Shown here in pieces: positions 11,704-23,901 of a stretch of DNA of 64,000 nucleotides. This DNA is from Apostichopus japonicus (lineage: Eukaryota; Echinodermata; Holothuroidea; Aspidochirotida; Stichopodidae), in assembly GCF_037975245.1 (NCBI RefSeq), contig NC_092569.1, positions 6,628,501-6,692,500 of the forward strand, read 5' to 3'. The translations under genes and the position numbers were made by a program. How positions within the stretch are numbered: position 1 is the first letter of the stretch; every line of letters begins with the position of its first letter. Below the pieces are notes generated by a model. It ran no database searches and was not told the origin of the DNA. It saw only the letters and a list, made by a program, of their open reading frames with translations.

Positions 11704-14639
11704 GTCTAGGCTATATAATGTTTCTTCTCCAGTCCTACATTTGTTCAAACAAGAAGATATTATTCCTACTTCCCCATGATATTTCAGAAATATGATAGAT
11801 TTGAAGACAAACAAAGGTCTGATTGAGATATTGAAATGCAATGGTCTCCAACTGTGTAAACTCATTGAACTTCAATAGGCCTGTACATGTTATGATATTC
11901 GTTGTAAATTGATTGTGCCATTAATAACATTGTCTGCAAAAAAAAACATTTTTACAGGTTGCACAAGATTATTCTTCCCCTGATGAAGTCTTCTCAAAAT
12001 AGGTGGGCTGTGTGGAATGCAATGTATTTTCCATATAGTGGAGACTTACTCCACATCCATGACTTACTCCACATTCATCATATTCATACATTCATCTGCT
12101 GATGGTTCTCCAAAGTTTCATTCCCTACAGTATGTGTGGCAATTGTATTGAGGTATGATTTGTTCTTTGACATTCAACTACAAAATTGGACTTCAGTTTT
12201 AAAGTTCCAGGTGCTAGAAACATAGACCAAATTGATTTTTTTCTTTTTGGAACTTGTTAGGCCATTATATAATCTGTTCTGGTGATGCAGAATTCATTCA
12301 GCAGATGGTTCAATTCCATCAACAGATATCATACAGCCATATAGTTTCCAAAAAGAAGGTCAAGTATTCGGCACCATCATGAGACTTGTAACAAAAGGAA
12401 TTACAGGATTTTTTAATCGCAAAGCTCTCGTTGAATTTCCTCACATTGTCTACATAGGAATTTTCTTTGTGATACAGTAATCTAGCTTTCTAGTGTCAAT
12501 CACTCTACATAGCAAATGCGAACAGTAGGGGTTATTTTAAAGTTATCATGACTTCATTATAGACCATCCACTGGTGTTCCAATGAAAGGCTCAAAATGAG
12601 TTGTTAGCTCGGCAGCTAACTTCAGATTAAACAACAACAAAAACTGTTTAAAGAAAATGTGTTTGGATGTTGCCATCTCAGACTTTGGAACTACTGGAAC
12701 AGATAACTATTATAGAGAAGAATAGCTTTCAGCAAACTGGTTATCCACCATAAGCCATGTGTATGGAAATGTCTGTAGTTAGTGGACCTGAAGTTTCCCA
12801 CCGGGATGCTCTGTAGGCTAGTGTAGGCCCATATGTTTAAACAAAAGAAATTTTTATTACACACATAGGCATACATTTCTCATCAGCGAAACAAATTGTT
12901 GAACTATGCAAATATTACAGCATGTTGGCATGGCTGAGCTAACATTGGATGATTTTGAGCACCTCTTGTAAAGCCAATGTGTTCATAAGCACCATTATAG
13001 ATGACTGGAAAAAAACCCGATATTTTCACTTGTATGTAATCCATTTGTGCTTAACTTTGCACCTAACCACCCCAGATAAAGTTATCATGAACAATGTTCA
13101 TCTTGTATAGTGTTCTCCATAAATTCTCCCTTCGTATTTGCTATTCTGTGTTCCCCAGTTTTCCATTAAGGACAAGCATTAGTCACTGAATCACATATAT
13201 TATCTGTCTAGTTTTTGTCCATTTTAGGGCACTGTACCACCCCAGAAGTGTTTAATACTGAAACTGGTAAATGGAAAGTGGTGGACACAGCATACATAAG
13301 CCTATGGAGAATTGGGGACAGCATAATGAACACATAAATTGGTGTCACTGTTCCTGTGGCTATGTAAAGGTCTTTTGTAATTTCTTTATATTCTTGCAAG
13401 GAAAAAGTTAATGAGTAAAATGTTTTGTGCAGTATAGAGGCCCGGTAAAGAAAGTAGATATGCATTGAGAGTGTTTCAAGTAAATCACTAATTCCAGGTG
13501 GGGTTCCTCTTAAAGGTGTACTTTATTGGCTAACTATGCTAGATATTCAAATATGGTCACCTTTGGTCAATATTCTTAAACTTTTTTTTTATTACAAACT
13601 TTGAGGAAAATTCCTAACTGGGACATTTAGTCATCTTGTGTGTTCCTTAAAATTTTTGAGAACAGTTTGTATAGTAAAGACCTCCAGGAAAGTATTTTTG
13701 AAAACTTCTAGCAGTTATAGCATGCTAGAATTTGGGGCCTATACTGACTACCTTTAAAGCCAAAAGTTCGACTAATCTCTGTTCCAAAATACCCCCAAAA
13801 GTATGAACAAGTATTGTTATTCTATAGTGGCTGACACTGGGAACCACCACCTGCCAGTAAGCACTTTGTAGTACTTTAGGGTGGAGGTTGAGGGGCTGGA
13901 GGTATCTGACTAAAACTGAGAGGTGTTGCCAATTAGAAGCATAAACACAGTATGTCTTCAGGGAAACAATATTCTTGATAGGATTACAAGCAAATCACTT
14001 ATAACAAAGAAGAAATGGAAAAATAGAGGCTTAACTTTAAACATGAAGGTATCCTATGGGTTTTCTCTCCTGACCAATGCAGTAAGTACAAGGCACCTTT
14101 CAGTATGTGAAATGATTGTGTTTATCCTATGGTTTTAATTTGTTCTATACTTCTAGAAATAATTAAAAATTCATTGAATTCAATGCATCATACTCATGGT
14201 TTCGTGGGCAATGACTTTGTTTAATACCCTGTATTAACAAGGACACCTTGAAGCAGGAGCCACGACAAAGCAAAAGCATGAGAAATGATCTGCAGAAAGT
14301 TATGAACAGTTGTTAATTTTGTTTTCTAAACTTCCTGAAATCTACGAAATATATTGTATTGCTTCCTAACTATTCGTTTATTTTACTACATTTTATTCAT
14401 GAAGGCACCAATTCAATGCAAAGTGTGTTACTTGAGATGCCTCGACGATGGAAACAGTTGCTGACAACATCTGAAGTACGGTGGTTTGGAGCACTCATTG
14501 TTTCTGTGGTCCAAGCATGTTGCAGCATTTGTTGAGTGAAATAGTGAACCATGATAACTTACACCCATCCATTAAGAAAAGCGGAGGGGTGAGGTGGGGG
14601 AGGGTGGGCGGGTCGAGAGTTTCAGGTACACCAATCCAT

Positions 14640-14905
14640 GGGCAACTTAATGTATAAATGCCTTTTATTATTATTATTCATCGTCATTCTTATTGTTGTT
14701 ATTATTATTATTGTTGTTGTTTTTACTATTATTACTTTTATTATGATTATCGTCATTGTCATCCTCATCATTCTTATTGCTATTATTATTTTTGTTGTTG
14801 TTGTTACTATGATTACTATTGTTATCTTTATCATCATCATTCTTATTATTATTTTGTTGTTACTATTATTATCGTCATTATCATCATTATCATCATTATT
14901 TCTAT
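14640..14905. repeat. Low-complexity trinucleotide tract, right-arm mirror copy
   Basis: This is the reverse complement of 6490-6745, seen here as ATT/ATC/GTT triplets. Open frames over it are compositional. Confidence 0.85.
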
Positions 14906-15111
14906 TATAAGTCTTCGGAGGGGGTGGAGTGGTATAGGTAACTGGGATTGTAATGACTTTTACAGTACATTTCAATCAAGTTTATTTCAAGCTCCTTATC
15001 ACATCTTTTCTCTTACCCTATATATTCATATTTTGTGTACCTCGTGTATTTTTACATTTATACTATATTTTTGGTTTGAAATAAAAAGAATAAAATAGAA
15101 AAGTCTGAGTC

Positions 15112-15590
15112 ATTGTATTTCAGTTGCTGTAGTTCTCTGGGGCATTATATCCAGAAAGAGGCCTCTTTTGATTCCTTGCCAAAGACTGAAGAAATCAATG
15201 CGATGGTGATTGTGTGGGTTAGTGCGTGTGCGCGCGTGCGTGGGTGTGTGTGTGTGTGTATGAGACACTTTCTTGTAAACACGATATCTCAACAATTGAA
15301 GCTTGTATGTAACTCATACTCTTCATATGGGTAACCCATATTAGGAAAAAGACTACTATTGTTTTTGGTGGAGGTCAAAGGTCATTTGAGGTCACCAGAG
15401 GTCAAACTAAAAAACCTCTTAAACTGCTTGTTAACACAATATCTTGTAGGAAGGGGTAACTTGGAAGGATTGCATACTTAGTATGTAGATGGCCCATATT
15501 GTGTAGGAGATCCCTATTATATTGGACGCGGGTCAACAGTCATGTGAGGTCAGCAGATCTGAGGTGAAAGTCTGAAAATCTTGTGAGAAA
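15112..15590 (+). repeat. DR1-bearing dispersed repeat, right-arm mirror copy
   Basis: This is the counterpart of 5820-6290. The DR1 site AGGTCAAAGGTCA is perfect at 15372-15384. A (GT)n tract lies at about 15229-15260. Confidence 0.55.
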
Positions 15591-15897
15591 TTACTCTAAA
15601 AGTGAAATTGCGTTAATGTACAAACAAAGCACGTAGATTGCCTTTGGTGAGAACAAAATCGCTGTGGAATTTCATGCGTGTCAAATTTCCTTTGAGGTCA
15701 AGAGAAGCAGTTTTCAGAATACCCAATCTACGGTACCCAACATCGACCATACTGTCATCACATACATGTTTCTGCATTACGATCATGATGCACAAGCTTA
15801 TATCATTTCGTCGTCTGGATCAGACATCCGTACAAAACTGTCGCAACGAAACCGGTGTACGAGCTGCATTTCGCGTAAGTTGCTGAGTTCCTGTAGG

Positions 15898-16407
15898 CAG
15901 GGGCGTAGCGAGCGGGGGGGGGGGGGTGTGGGGGGGGGGTGTCACACCCCCCCAATAATTTGGTCGCTGTCGGCAAATTTTGGGTCTGTCGGCAAAACGA
16001 GAAAAGGTGAAGAGAGCGGAAGGGGAAGAAAGAAGGAAAGCTGAATAGAGAAAAGGAGAACGGGAGCTTCTTCCGTGCCAAATTTGACTTAAAATATGCA
16101 CCAGATTGCATCTAAGGACGTTTCAAAACTAAAAATTTTCCAAAGGGGAGGGGTAGACCCCCTACCCTTAGACCCCTCCCCCATTTCAGTCACCACTTCC
16201 AGATCCGTCGGCAAATCAAATTTGACTTAAAATATACACCAGATTGCATCTAAGGACGTTTCAAAACTAAACATTTTCAAAAGGGGAGGGGGACACCCCC
16301 TCCCCTTAGACCCCTCCCCCATTTCAGTCACCACTTCCAGATCCGTCGGCAAATCAAATTCTCCACACCCCCCCCCCCCCAACAAAAACCCCTTCGCTAC
16401 GCCCCTG
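15898..16407. mobile_element. Intact hAT-type element, right arm
   Basis: The element starts CAGGGGCGTAGCG and ends CGCTACGCCCCTG. It is flanked by a perfect 8-bp duplication CCTGTAGG (15890-15897 and 16408-16415). It has no transposase. It contains a 138-bp tandem duplication (16080-16217 and 16218-16355) and long poly-G/poly-C runs near both ends. The ends and 8-bp duplication place it in the hAT superfamily. Confidence 0.8.
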
Positions 16408-18142
16408 CCTGTAGGTTCTCTCTGGCAAGTATCTTTGTAGTAAGCAATAAGATTTTGATATGTACTTGGTATGTCGATGATCCATATCAATTAAATAACC
16501 CTATTGTTTTGGTGAAGGTCAATACAGCCCAAACTGTGAATAACCTACAAACATGGTATATCCAAATCTCTAGTTGAAATCAAAGCCCTAACAAAATTTC
16601 TCCTATGGGCCCGGCAAGGAATCACTAAATCTTTGACTTTCTGCTTTCTTATTTGTTCATTACTAGGCTGCTCATTGCCCTTTTGTAAATGATGTTCTTA
16701 TCCTCTAAGAAAAGTGAATAATAAAGAAAAATACCACAGCAGCACGGCTAATAAATGAGCAGTGATGTAAGATGTTTGAATAGCTAACCCCCGGACCAAA
16801 GTTCAGCAGGCTGATTCGAAATATACCAATAACAGATGAGAACAATTTGCGGAAGGAAGGAGTGCTTCTAAATAAACCTTCACATGATCAGCTATACGTA
16901 CACAATAATGCACATGTTTTGTAGCATATATAGTCCAATACACCTGTTTTCTCAAAGGTATTCCGTAAGAGTGGGGGGGGGGGTCTTTAAAGGGGGTGGG
17001 GGTCCGATCGATCTTCTAATTGTATGGCTTAGTGGGTCACTAGTTCCCAAACATATTCGAGACGGATGCTCATACCATTTCTGGTTTAGAAGGTTAAAGG
17101 TTAAAGTGCTAAACTGGCCATATTTTCAAACTGAGGCTAAAAATCGAAAGAAACTTGCAGAACTAATAGTTTCTATGGAAAACTTCCCCACCTTCCAAAC
17201 GAGTGTGATAACGTCACAGAATCACAGGAGAATGGCATGTCCAAAATATTAAAGTCTTAAGAAAGTCAAAATCTTGGTTGGAACTAAAATTTACATGTGC
17301 GGCATTCAGTGGAAAGGATTTCGACTTCGAAAAGAATTTTCGAAACAATTATGGCGTTAACCCACACCCTATAGGTTTACCATTAGGATGAGCCTGATTA
17401 ATTATGGTGTCTAAATGAATTAGGTCTATAGGAAGCTGAACCTTCGAATGCATATTATGGCAGACCGATGCTTTCACGTGATATCCATGTATAAGCTCAT
17501 TGGAAGTTGCTCTCCATGTGAGGGCGCTTCATAAGAATACTTTCTAAGGCAAACCCCACAGCACTGGAAAGATCTGTGAACTTGAAACTTATAATTACCT
17601 TGAAAGCTAATTGGAAAGGTACGTTTTGTCAATTAAATCCCGATTTTCCCGTCTTTTAACTCCAAGCGGATGTGACGTAGTCGTGTACGTCAATAAGTCG
17701 GAAATGCAACATTCAATGGCATGATAATTTGTGGCGTATATACAGCATGACATTTTCTCTTACTTCTTAAGTTTCACATCTTTTCTTATACTTGAATAAA
17801 AGGCGGCATGTTAAAAAAGACATACAAAAATTTAAAAAATATAATAAAAAAATTACCAGAGGTCGGAGGCAATCGATATGACATTGCAAAACTGAGCTTT
17901 GTCTTTATTATTTAAATATAAAATTTCAAGCCAGTCGGGCAAAGTTTACATTGGCGCAAAATACCGCTCCACAATATAACGTCATAAAAATCGATAAAAA
18001 TACTGTTTGTGATAGAATTGGACTCGCTGGGTCCACTGATGCAATGATCAGGACGATCAAATGCATTATTGTAGGGATTGAGAGGAGAATGTAAGGGTAT
18101 ATAATTATGATATCATTCCGAGTCTATACAGCTAGGGGAGGC

Positions 18143-18802
18143 CAGTGGCGTAGCCAGGTTTTTTTTTTGCTTCTTCAAATTTGCTTTGTGCTACAGTTTT
18201 GCCCCCCCCCCCCCCCAAATGAGATCCAGTGATGTATTCAAAATTATACTTTTTTTAACATTTCTTCGAGTTCTGATCACAAGTATTCATACCTCAGGGC
18301 TCATGTTCATACTTCATGTAAGGTCAGAACTTGGTAATCAAACCGAAATATTATACATTTTGGGCCTTCATCATACCCACATACGGAGACCGTTGATCAA
18401 TATCGTCCTACAGAATAAGCGCCAATAATTTGGCCAGTTGTATAACCGTTACAAACTAACGCTAGCAACCCATGTTTATTTTCAGCGACCAATGATGCCA
18501 CTTGTGGAGAATAGGCCTAGTGAAACTTGTTTCTGTGGGAATCTGGGCATGTTGTGAATTAGAGTAGCAAATTTATTCACTGTATCCTTTTCATATTGTG
18601 CGGAATTATGCAGAAACCAAGACGACTGTCTCCGCAATAGAGGTAAATTAAGTGAAAGTGTGTCATGTTCCACTGAACCATTAGATGTGTATTTGAGCAG
18701 ACGAGGTGCCCGTTAATACATATATTTCTTGGTAATTCCTACCATCAACCCCTCTTAAGAAAAATCTTGCCCCCTAACAATTGAATGTTGGCTACGCCAC
18801 AG
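18143..18802. mobile_element. hAT-type non-autonomous element, right-arm mirror copy
   Basis: This is the counterpart of 2876-3540. It has the same termini and the same degenerate 8-bp flanks (GGGGAGGC at 18135-18142, TGGGAGGC at 18803-18810). The shared insertion site shows that the element was present before the two arms separated. Confidence 0.65.
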
Positions 18803-20214
18803 TGGGAGGCCACGTTGACTTAGAACTTATGTTGTTGGTACAAGACCACAGATGGGACTCACTATTGTTTATAGTCTTGCCCGATTTAAAATGTCCCGTG
18901 ATTAAAATGGCATGCAAATGTGGCCAAGGAACAGATAAATATTAGTAGAGGGCGCTCTTGTTAGCTTAAATTTAGAGCTAATTTATGTTCTACTTACATT
19001 CAGAGCCATGTATACCTTTTTGTTTACATTAATGTAAGATACATAACCTGTCATATTTCAAAGCTATAAGCCTTAAAGTGTTGAGATTCTTCATCCTATC
19101 AGACCAACCTATGAGAGGTTATTGATCCCCCCCCCCCACTCCCCTTGGCAGTAGTATACTGCATGATGTTGGTGCGAAGAAGAGTTTTGCCTGACCATTG
19201 CCTTTTCCAAACTTAAATGATCGGGCTGTTGTTAGCATTATAGGAGTGCTGTTGTAGGTGCAACTTTCCGAGTTTTCCCTACGAAAACACTTGGGTATGG
19301 GGGAGGGGGCAAAGTGGAAATGTTATAAATAAATCAGCCTCCCTAGAGAGTCATGTTTTTTGTGGTAACATTAAACAATGGACCCTCACACTTGCAAAGT
19401 CATTCACATCCAGTGTGAGGGTATGACAGATAGGTGGGGGGGGGGGCAGGTGAGACACACACAAAATGTTCTGCTCAGTATCCCCAGGGGAGACACACCC
19501 AAAATGTTCTGCTCAGTATGTGCTGTAGACATGCTGACGGAGTTAGTGTGAAGGCTGGTTGCATGTGAGATAGTTGTCACAACATCAAATGATGTAGCAT
19601 CACAGGCAATTGGGTTCATCTAATAATTTTGAATTATTTTATGCTAGAGAGCACCTTGACAAGATTTCAGTCCCTTCCGTAATAATAAAAATGTCAAGAA
19701 TGTGGATTTTTATCCATCTGTCAATAATAGTTAATGAAATAAACAACCAAATACCATTATCAATTGAGACTTGAGTTTATTGAAATCACCAAGTACAGTC
19801 CTCTTGTTGCAATGTCACCAGATTAAAGTATTGCCTTTATTCACCACAAATATGCTTTGATATCACTTGAATAACAAAACAAATCACTGCTTTTTTCCAG
19901 CAACTAGATCGTAAGTAGAAATAAGCAAGCACAAAGCACACATACTAATTTACATATGAAACACAACCAGCTATGGTATTTCCAAGATACATTTGGCATA
20001 GCAAGGTACTGTCAACCAGAATGAAAACATTTCATGGTTCCTGCTGCTGCTCATTGATTAACAGGGAACACTCCAATTATGTAATTATGAAGAAAGATCA
20101 ATAACTGCCTTACAAAGCCACACCTCCTCATAAATACACACGTTATCAATTGTAACACACATCACCATGTGTAAGCTACCTATCAATAACACACTCACTT
20201 TTGATGGGACTGTG

Positions 20215-20457
20215 ACTTATGGTTGTCTACTGTAGGTTTAACCCTGTGACCTCATTAATATTCATGATATGAGCACCAAAATCAATATTTTTATCAACAA
20301 ATTATGGACCACCCACCCACCCACCAAATATAGCATTGATCAATCATAGCCCTTGTTGAGTTATCGTACATAAAAACTTAAGTGTCACACACATACATAC
20401 ATACACACACCCACACCGACCTGATTACAAAGGTTCCTTTGCTTTCAGCAAGGAACC
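20215..20457 (-). repeat. Mirror copy of the hairpin/microsatellite repeat
   Basis: This is the right-arm counterpart of 1219-1460 in inverted orientation. The hairpin lies at about 20432-20457. The microsatellite differs in composition and length from the left arm, as expected for a fast-changing tract. Confidence 0.5.
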
Positions 20458-21675
20458 AAAACTACAAAATGCCGTACACAAAATGCACATAAATTTAAGT
20501 TAACTGCTGTTTTTGATCCAGGCACAATGCAACATGATATGTCTTGTTAATTAAACAAAGAGGTAATTGCATACTACCTTGACAGCAAGGAAATTTTAAT
20601 TGACTGAAAAGACTGACTGAAACCACAGAATGCTTAACATACAATGGGTGGGTTCATTTACTGCAATGTTCAGAAAATAACATAATATGAACCCTGCTGA
20701 AGGATAACTATTTCATGCCACAAAAAATACCTTTTCACAGTGAAAAGAACCTTTTTAGACTAAATAGATCTGTCAATAAAGGAACAGAACATATATCACC
20801 TGTGATTTGCAAAGGGCATATTTCTATAGCGTTTTAATGTTGATAATTGTTATTTATTTTAACATTGCTTACTAATTATTAGTCACTAGTATAAAATTCT
20901 TCTTGATTAACTGTATGATTAGGTGGCAGAAATATGATAATTATGATAGTAACTTGAGAAAAAATTCCTACAAACCTTTTCTGCCACACCCCCTTTTTTT
21001 ATCATCACTGAACAACCATTCTAATTGTTATTCTGCTTGCATACAGTGCTTTCTCAATTGACTTGAATTGTGATCAATCATAGTTATTTGGATCATTTGC
21101 TTGATCCTATGAAGTTTTACAGTACCTAAATGAGTAAACATCTAAGAATGTCTGCAAAGGTAAAATACTAACTGTATCCAGGGACAGTATTTAACTTATC
21201 ACAATATGAGGTTCAACTGCATTATACCATACTGCAGCTTTAAACAACTACATACACATAAACCTGCAAAACCAAGAAATATGCCTCCTCCCAACCCATT
21301 GCCTTTTCAGGTATGCACAGTATGCCTTCATTATTAGCAATCATGGCTGGTGAAAGACATAAAAATTGATAAAACTAGTAGAACATATAATTTTCAGTTA
21401 TGTCCAGCCAAATCAGTCTCTATGTGATTACTGTCATTTCTTTCTGCTACTACTGCACTCATGAAACTTTCTCTATGAGGCTTCTTATGCCCTTCAGCAT
21501 GTCTCTTGACATAAATAGAATGAAAAGATAAAAAGTTTCAACACAATATGCATGAAAATATGAGTGTGATGTCTTGTATTTTGTGTAGAGTATTTGCCAG
21601 TTTTGACCACTTTTGGCAAAAGTTTTGCAAACTGCCATAGGTGAAATTATTGAATTTCTTCTCATTCAATGTCTG

Positions 21676-23545
21676 AAAATTTTGCCAACAGATGATTGAA
21701 CAAACACCGGCTCAGTGACTAAACTGAGAGGATGAACATTTCTAGTTGCCAGAGGAATGCTTGTGGTTGCAATTGTGACATTGCAGAGGAAATTGCATCC
21801 AACTTTCACAAAAATCCATCACAAAAAGAGTTTCCAGAGCACTTAAACAACCATAGATAAATGTAATACCACACTCAAGTTGTGAAATTTTAACCCTAAA
21901 TTTACATAGCTTTTTCAATACTACTGATAAGTTACCAAGTGCTGTAAACTGGTCATATATACCAAAAGATTGATTGATTTGCAAACCCTGAAACTGGCAT
22001 GTTGTATGATATGCTGCAGATTTCCTGTAAACAAGGCTCTACTTGATTCATAAATAAGTACTCGACCATATCGTGTGTCAACCTGAAAGAAATAGACATA
22101 ATTTTTATAGAATTCCTAAATACAAACTGTAAATGATGACTCCTAGGCTGCTAGCACAGATACATGTATGGTGAACAAAATTACCACCTTGATGGTTATC
22201 TATTACATGTTAACACAACTAGGAAGCTAATTGTATTTTGCCAATTTTGAGCTGTCTACATAAACTTAATAGTTCAATCTTTTGTCAAGCAATCCCACTT
22301 GCTCAAACACAAGACTGCACGGTTTAAAGTTGGTAAAGGATGGCTAAGCCAAAGGCTGTCATACAGTCCCAGTGCTATGAGGGGCTTTCACACCACCCAT
22401 TCGGTAGTTACTTCAAAAAGGTACTATAGAAAGATGAATAACAGATGGATAACAGCTAGATAGATTGACAGAGTGAAGATTCTGAGTCATAACAGTTCAA
22501 GTGGCATAGCTTGTTCGAGCTAAAAGTAACATTCCAATATGGGGGAGTCTTTCGAATATCCAGTTGCTCAGACTTACACCAGTATTTTACATACACTGTG
22601 CTTGATCTCCATTAACCAGGTGCCACTCCATTAAATATGGAATAACAACATTTTGCTCCAGAGTCTCCATTCATACAATACCATGATGGCAACTTCCATA
22701 GACCAGTCATGGAACCATGCAAAATATTTTGTGTGTCTTTGAGTGCAGCTTAACTTTCCTTTCCAATGTTTTTTGGTTGTGCTTCTATACTGCTAGTACT
22801 ATCTTTTTTATCAGCATGTTAACGATCATTGACATCTTCTGCCAGGGTGTGTTGTCAGTAAACCATCTTTTGAAATTAAGGCCAGACTGTATAGTCATGC
22901 TTTTGAATGACATACTGTATCAAGTTCTCTTGGATCTCATGCTGATCACCTGTCACAATTTTATTAAAATAGCTCAACACCTTGTCCAAACAAGGATCTC
23001 AATCACTGCAGTTTACAAAGTCATTACAAACTGAGGGCTTCCAATTTCATCCACAAAAGTCCACGAAATACGTACAGTATAGCCTAGTGCTGAAGAACAT
23101 GTGGAGTGAGTACTTGGTAATAATAATATATTTTTCAAAATTGCAGACAATACGCTGCACATTGTTATACAGTGTACAAAGGACAAACAATGGGGCATTA
23201 GACATATTGTGAATCGCCTTTGGGAAAGCACGACACCCCTCCCCTTGGATCCACCAGTACAAAGCTAAGTATTGATCCTAGGCCCTAGGGTACTAATAAT
23301 TATTAAAATACCAGAGTGAATTGCCGTGCATGACACTGGCAGTACAGTTTGCAGGCCTAAGTAAGGCTAACACAGTTACATTCCTAAAATACAGTTACGC
23401 CTAGTAGTAGTAGGCTAGTACTAGTAATACTATGCCTACTACTAGTTATAGGTAGGCTATATCGAAATTCGGACTTCTCCATCACTTCCAAAGCGCCCGA
23501 ATCGACCGCTCGCCATTTCTCTATTTCTATGCTCCTTCACCTTGA
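21676..23545. other. Single-copy region between palindrome and CENPW promoter, possible minus-strand exons
   Basis: No gene can be called with confidence. On the minus strand a good splice acceptor (TTTCTTTCAG, just above 22081) opens a 53-codon frame reading V-D-T-R-Y-G-R-V-L-I-Y-E from 22081 and ending near 21923. An overlapping second frame is open for about 97 codons down to 21742. A plus-strand frame of 105 codons also lies at 22717-23034. None matches a family I recognise, and the region is AT-rich, so chance frames of this length are expected. A TAG/CTA-rich imperfect inverted repeat lies near 23400-23460. Confidence 0.3.
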
Positions 23546-23659
23546 CTATACACGCTTGAAGCACTGATCTGTACAGATCAGTGGCTTGAAGTCGGGCTGG
23601 AAGTCGCCATTCTTCTCGTATACGTTTTGCACTTTGTTTACATCTGTGGGCGCAGACAT
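23546..23659 (-). CDS. Possible divergent 37-codon ORF opposite CENPW
   Basis: It starts MSAPTDVNKV and ends at a TAG. The start codon lies in the promoter-like block shared with the palindrome centre, where an ATG followed by the same Ser-Ala-Pro codons is also present (10791 on the plus strand). After that the sequences diverge. It could be the first exon of a gene running towards the palindrome, sharing a bidirectional promoter with CENPW. A second frame here is open without an ATG as far as an AAG/GTGAAG donor-like site, so the true frame is unsure. I do not recognise the product. Confidence 0.25.
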   Translation of the reverse strand: MSAPTDVNKVQNVYEKNGDFQPDFKPLICTDQCFKRV

Positions 23660-23901
23660 CTTGATTTGGGGTGCTTGGCAGCGATTGGCTGCAACCCCAA
23701 ACCTTCTTTAAGATCTATTTTGATTGGTGCTAACATACTGTGACACCGTCACCCTCATACTGTGTGCATGTATTATTACAATAACGCAAGCGCGAACTTC
23801 AAAAGTTCTGTTGGCTATTCCTATGTAATACATGATAGCTACCTTACTGAACTTAGCCTAGGCTACGTTTACTTGACAGAAAGCATAGGCTACCTGCGAG
23901 A
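23637..23901 (+). promoter_or_regulatory. CENPW upstream/promoter region with CCAAT boxes
   Basis: It lies directly upstream of the CENPW start. Two ATTGG motifs (23684-23688 and 23723-23727) are inverted CCAAT boxes, common in cell-cycle gene promoters. No convincing TATA box is seen. The first 114 bp are shared with the palindrome centre. The transcription start cannot be placed from sequence. Confidence 0.45.

Larger units (their letters stand above)
10693..21675 (-). repeat. Right arm of the palindrome
   Basis: This is the reverse complement of 1-10692. It is about 290 bp longer, mostly because of a 138-bp tandem duplication at 16080-16355 and about 140 bp near 16408-16548 that the left arm lacks. 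An 18-bp-scale duplication near 12050-12075 is another private difference. Poly-C/poly-G and AC-tract lengths also differ between arms. Divergence looks like allelic variation or a young duplication. Past 21675 the window turns into single-copy sequence leading to CENPW; whether the partner of that sequence also lies left of the window cannot be seen. No conserved coding region was found. Short ORFs in it mirror those of the left arm. Confidence 0.95.

Noticed and set aside
22717-23034. 105-codon plus-strand ORF
   Set aside because: Hydrophobic, Leu/Ile-rich with no recognised family, no splice support, in AT-rich DNA. The opposite strand also has open frames.
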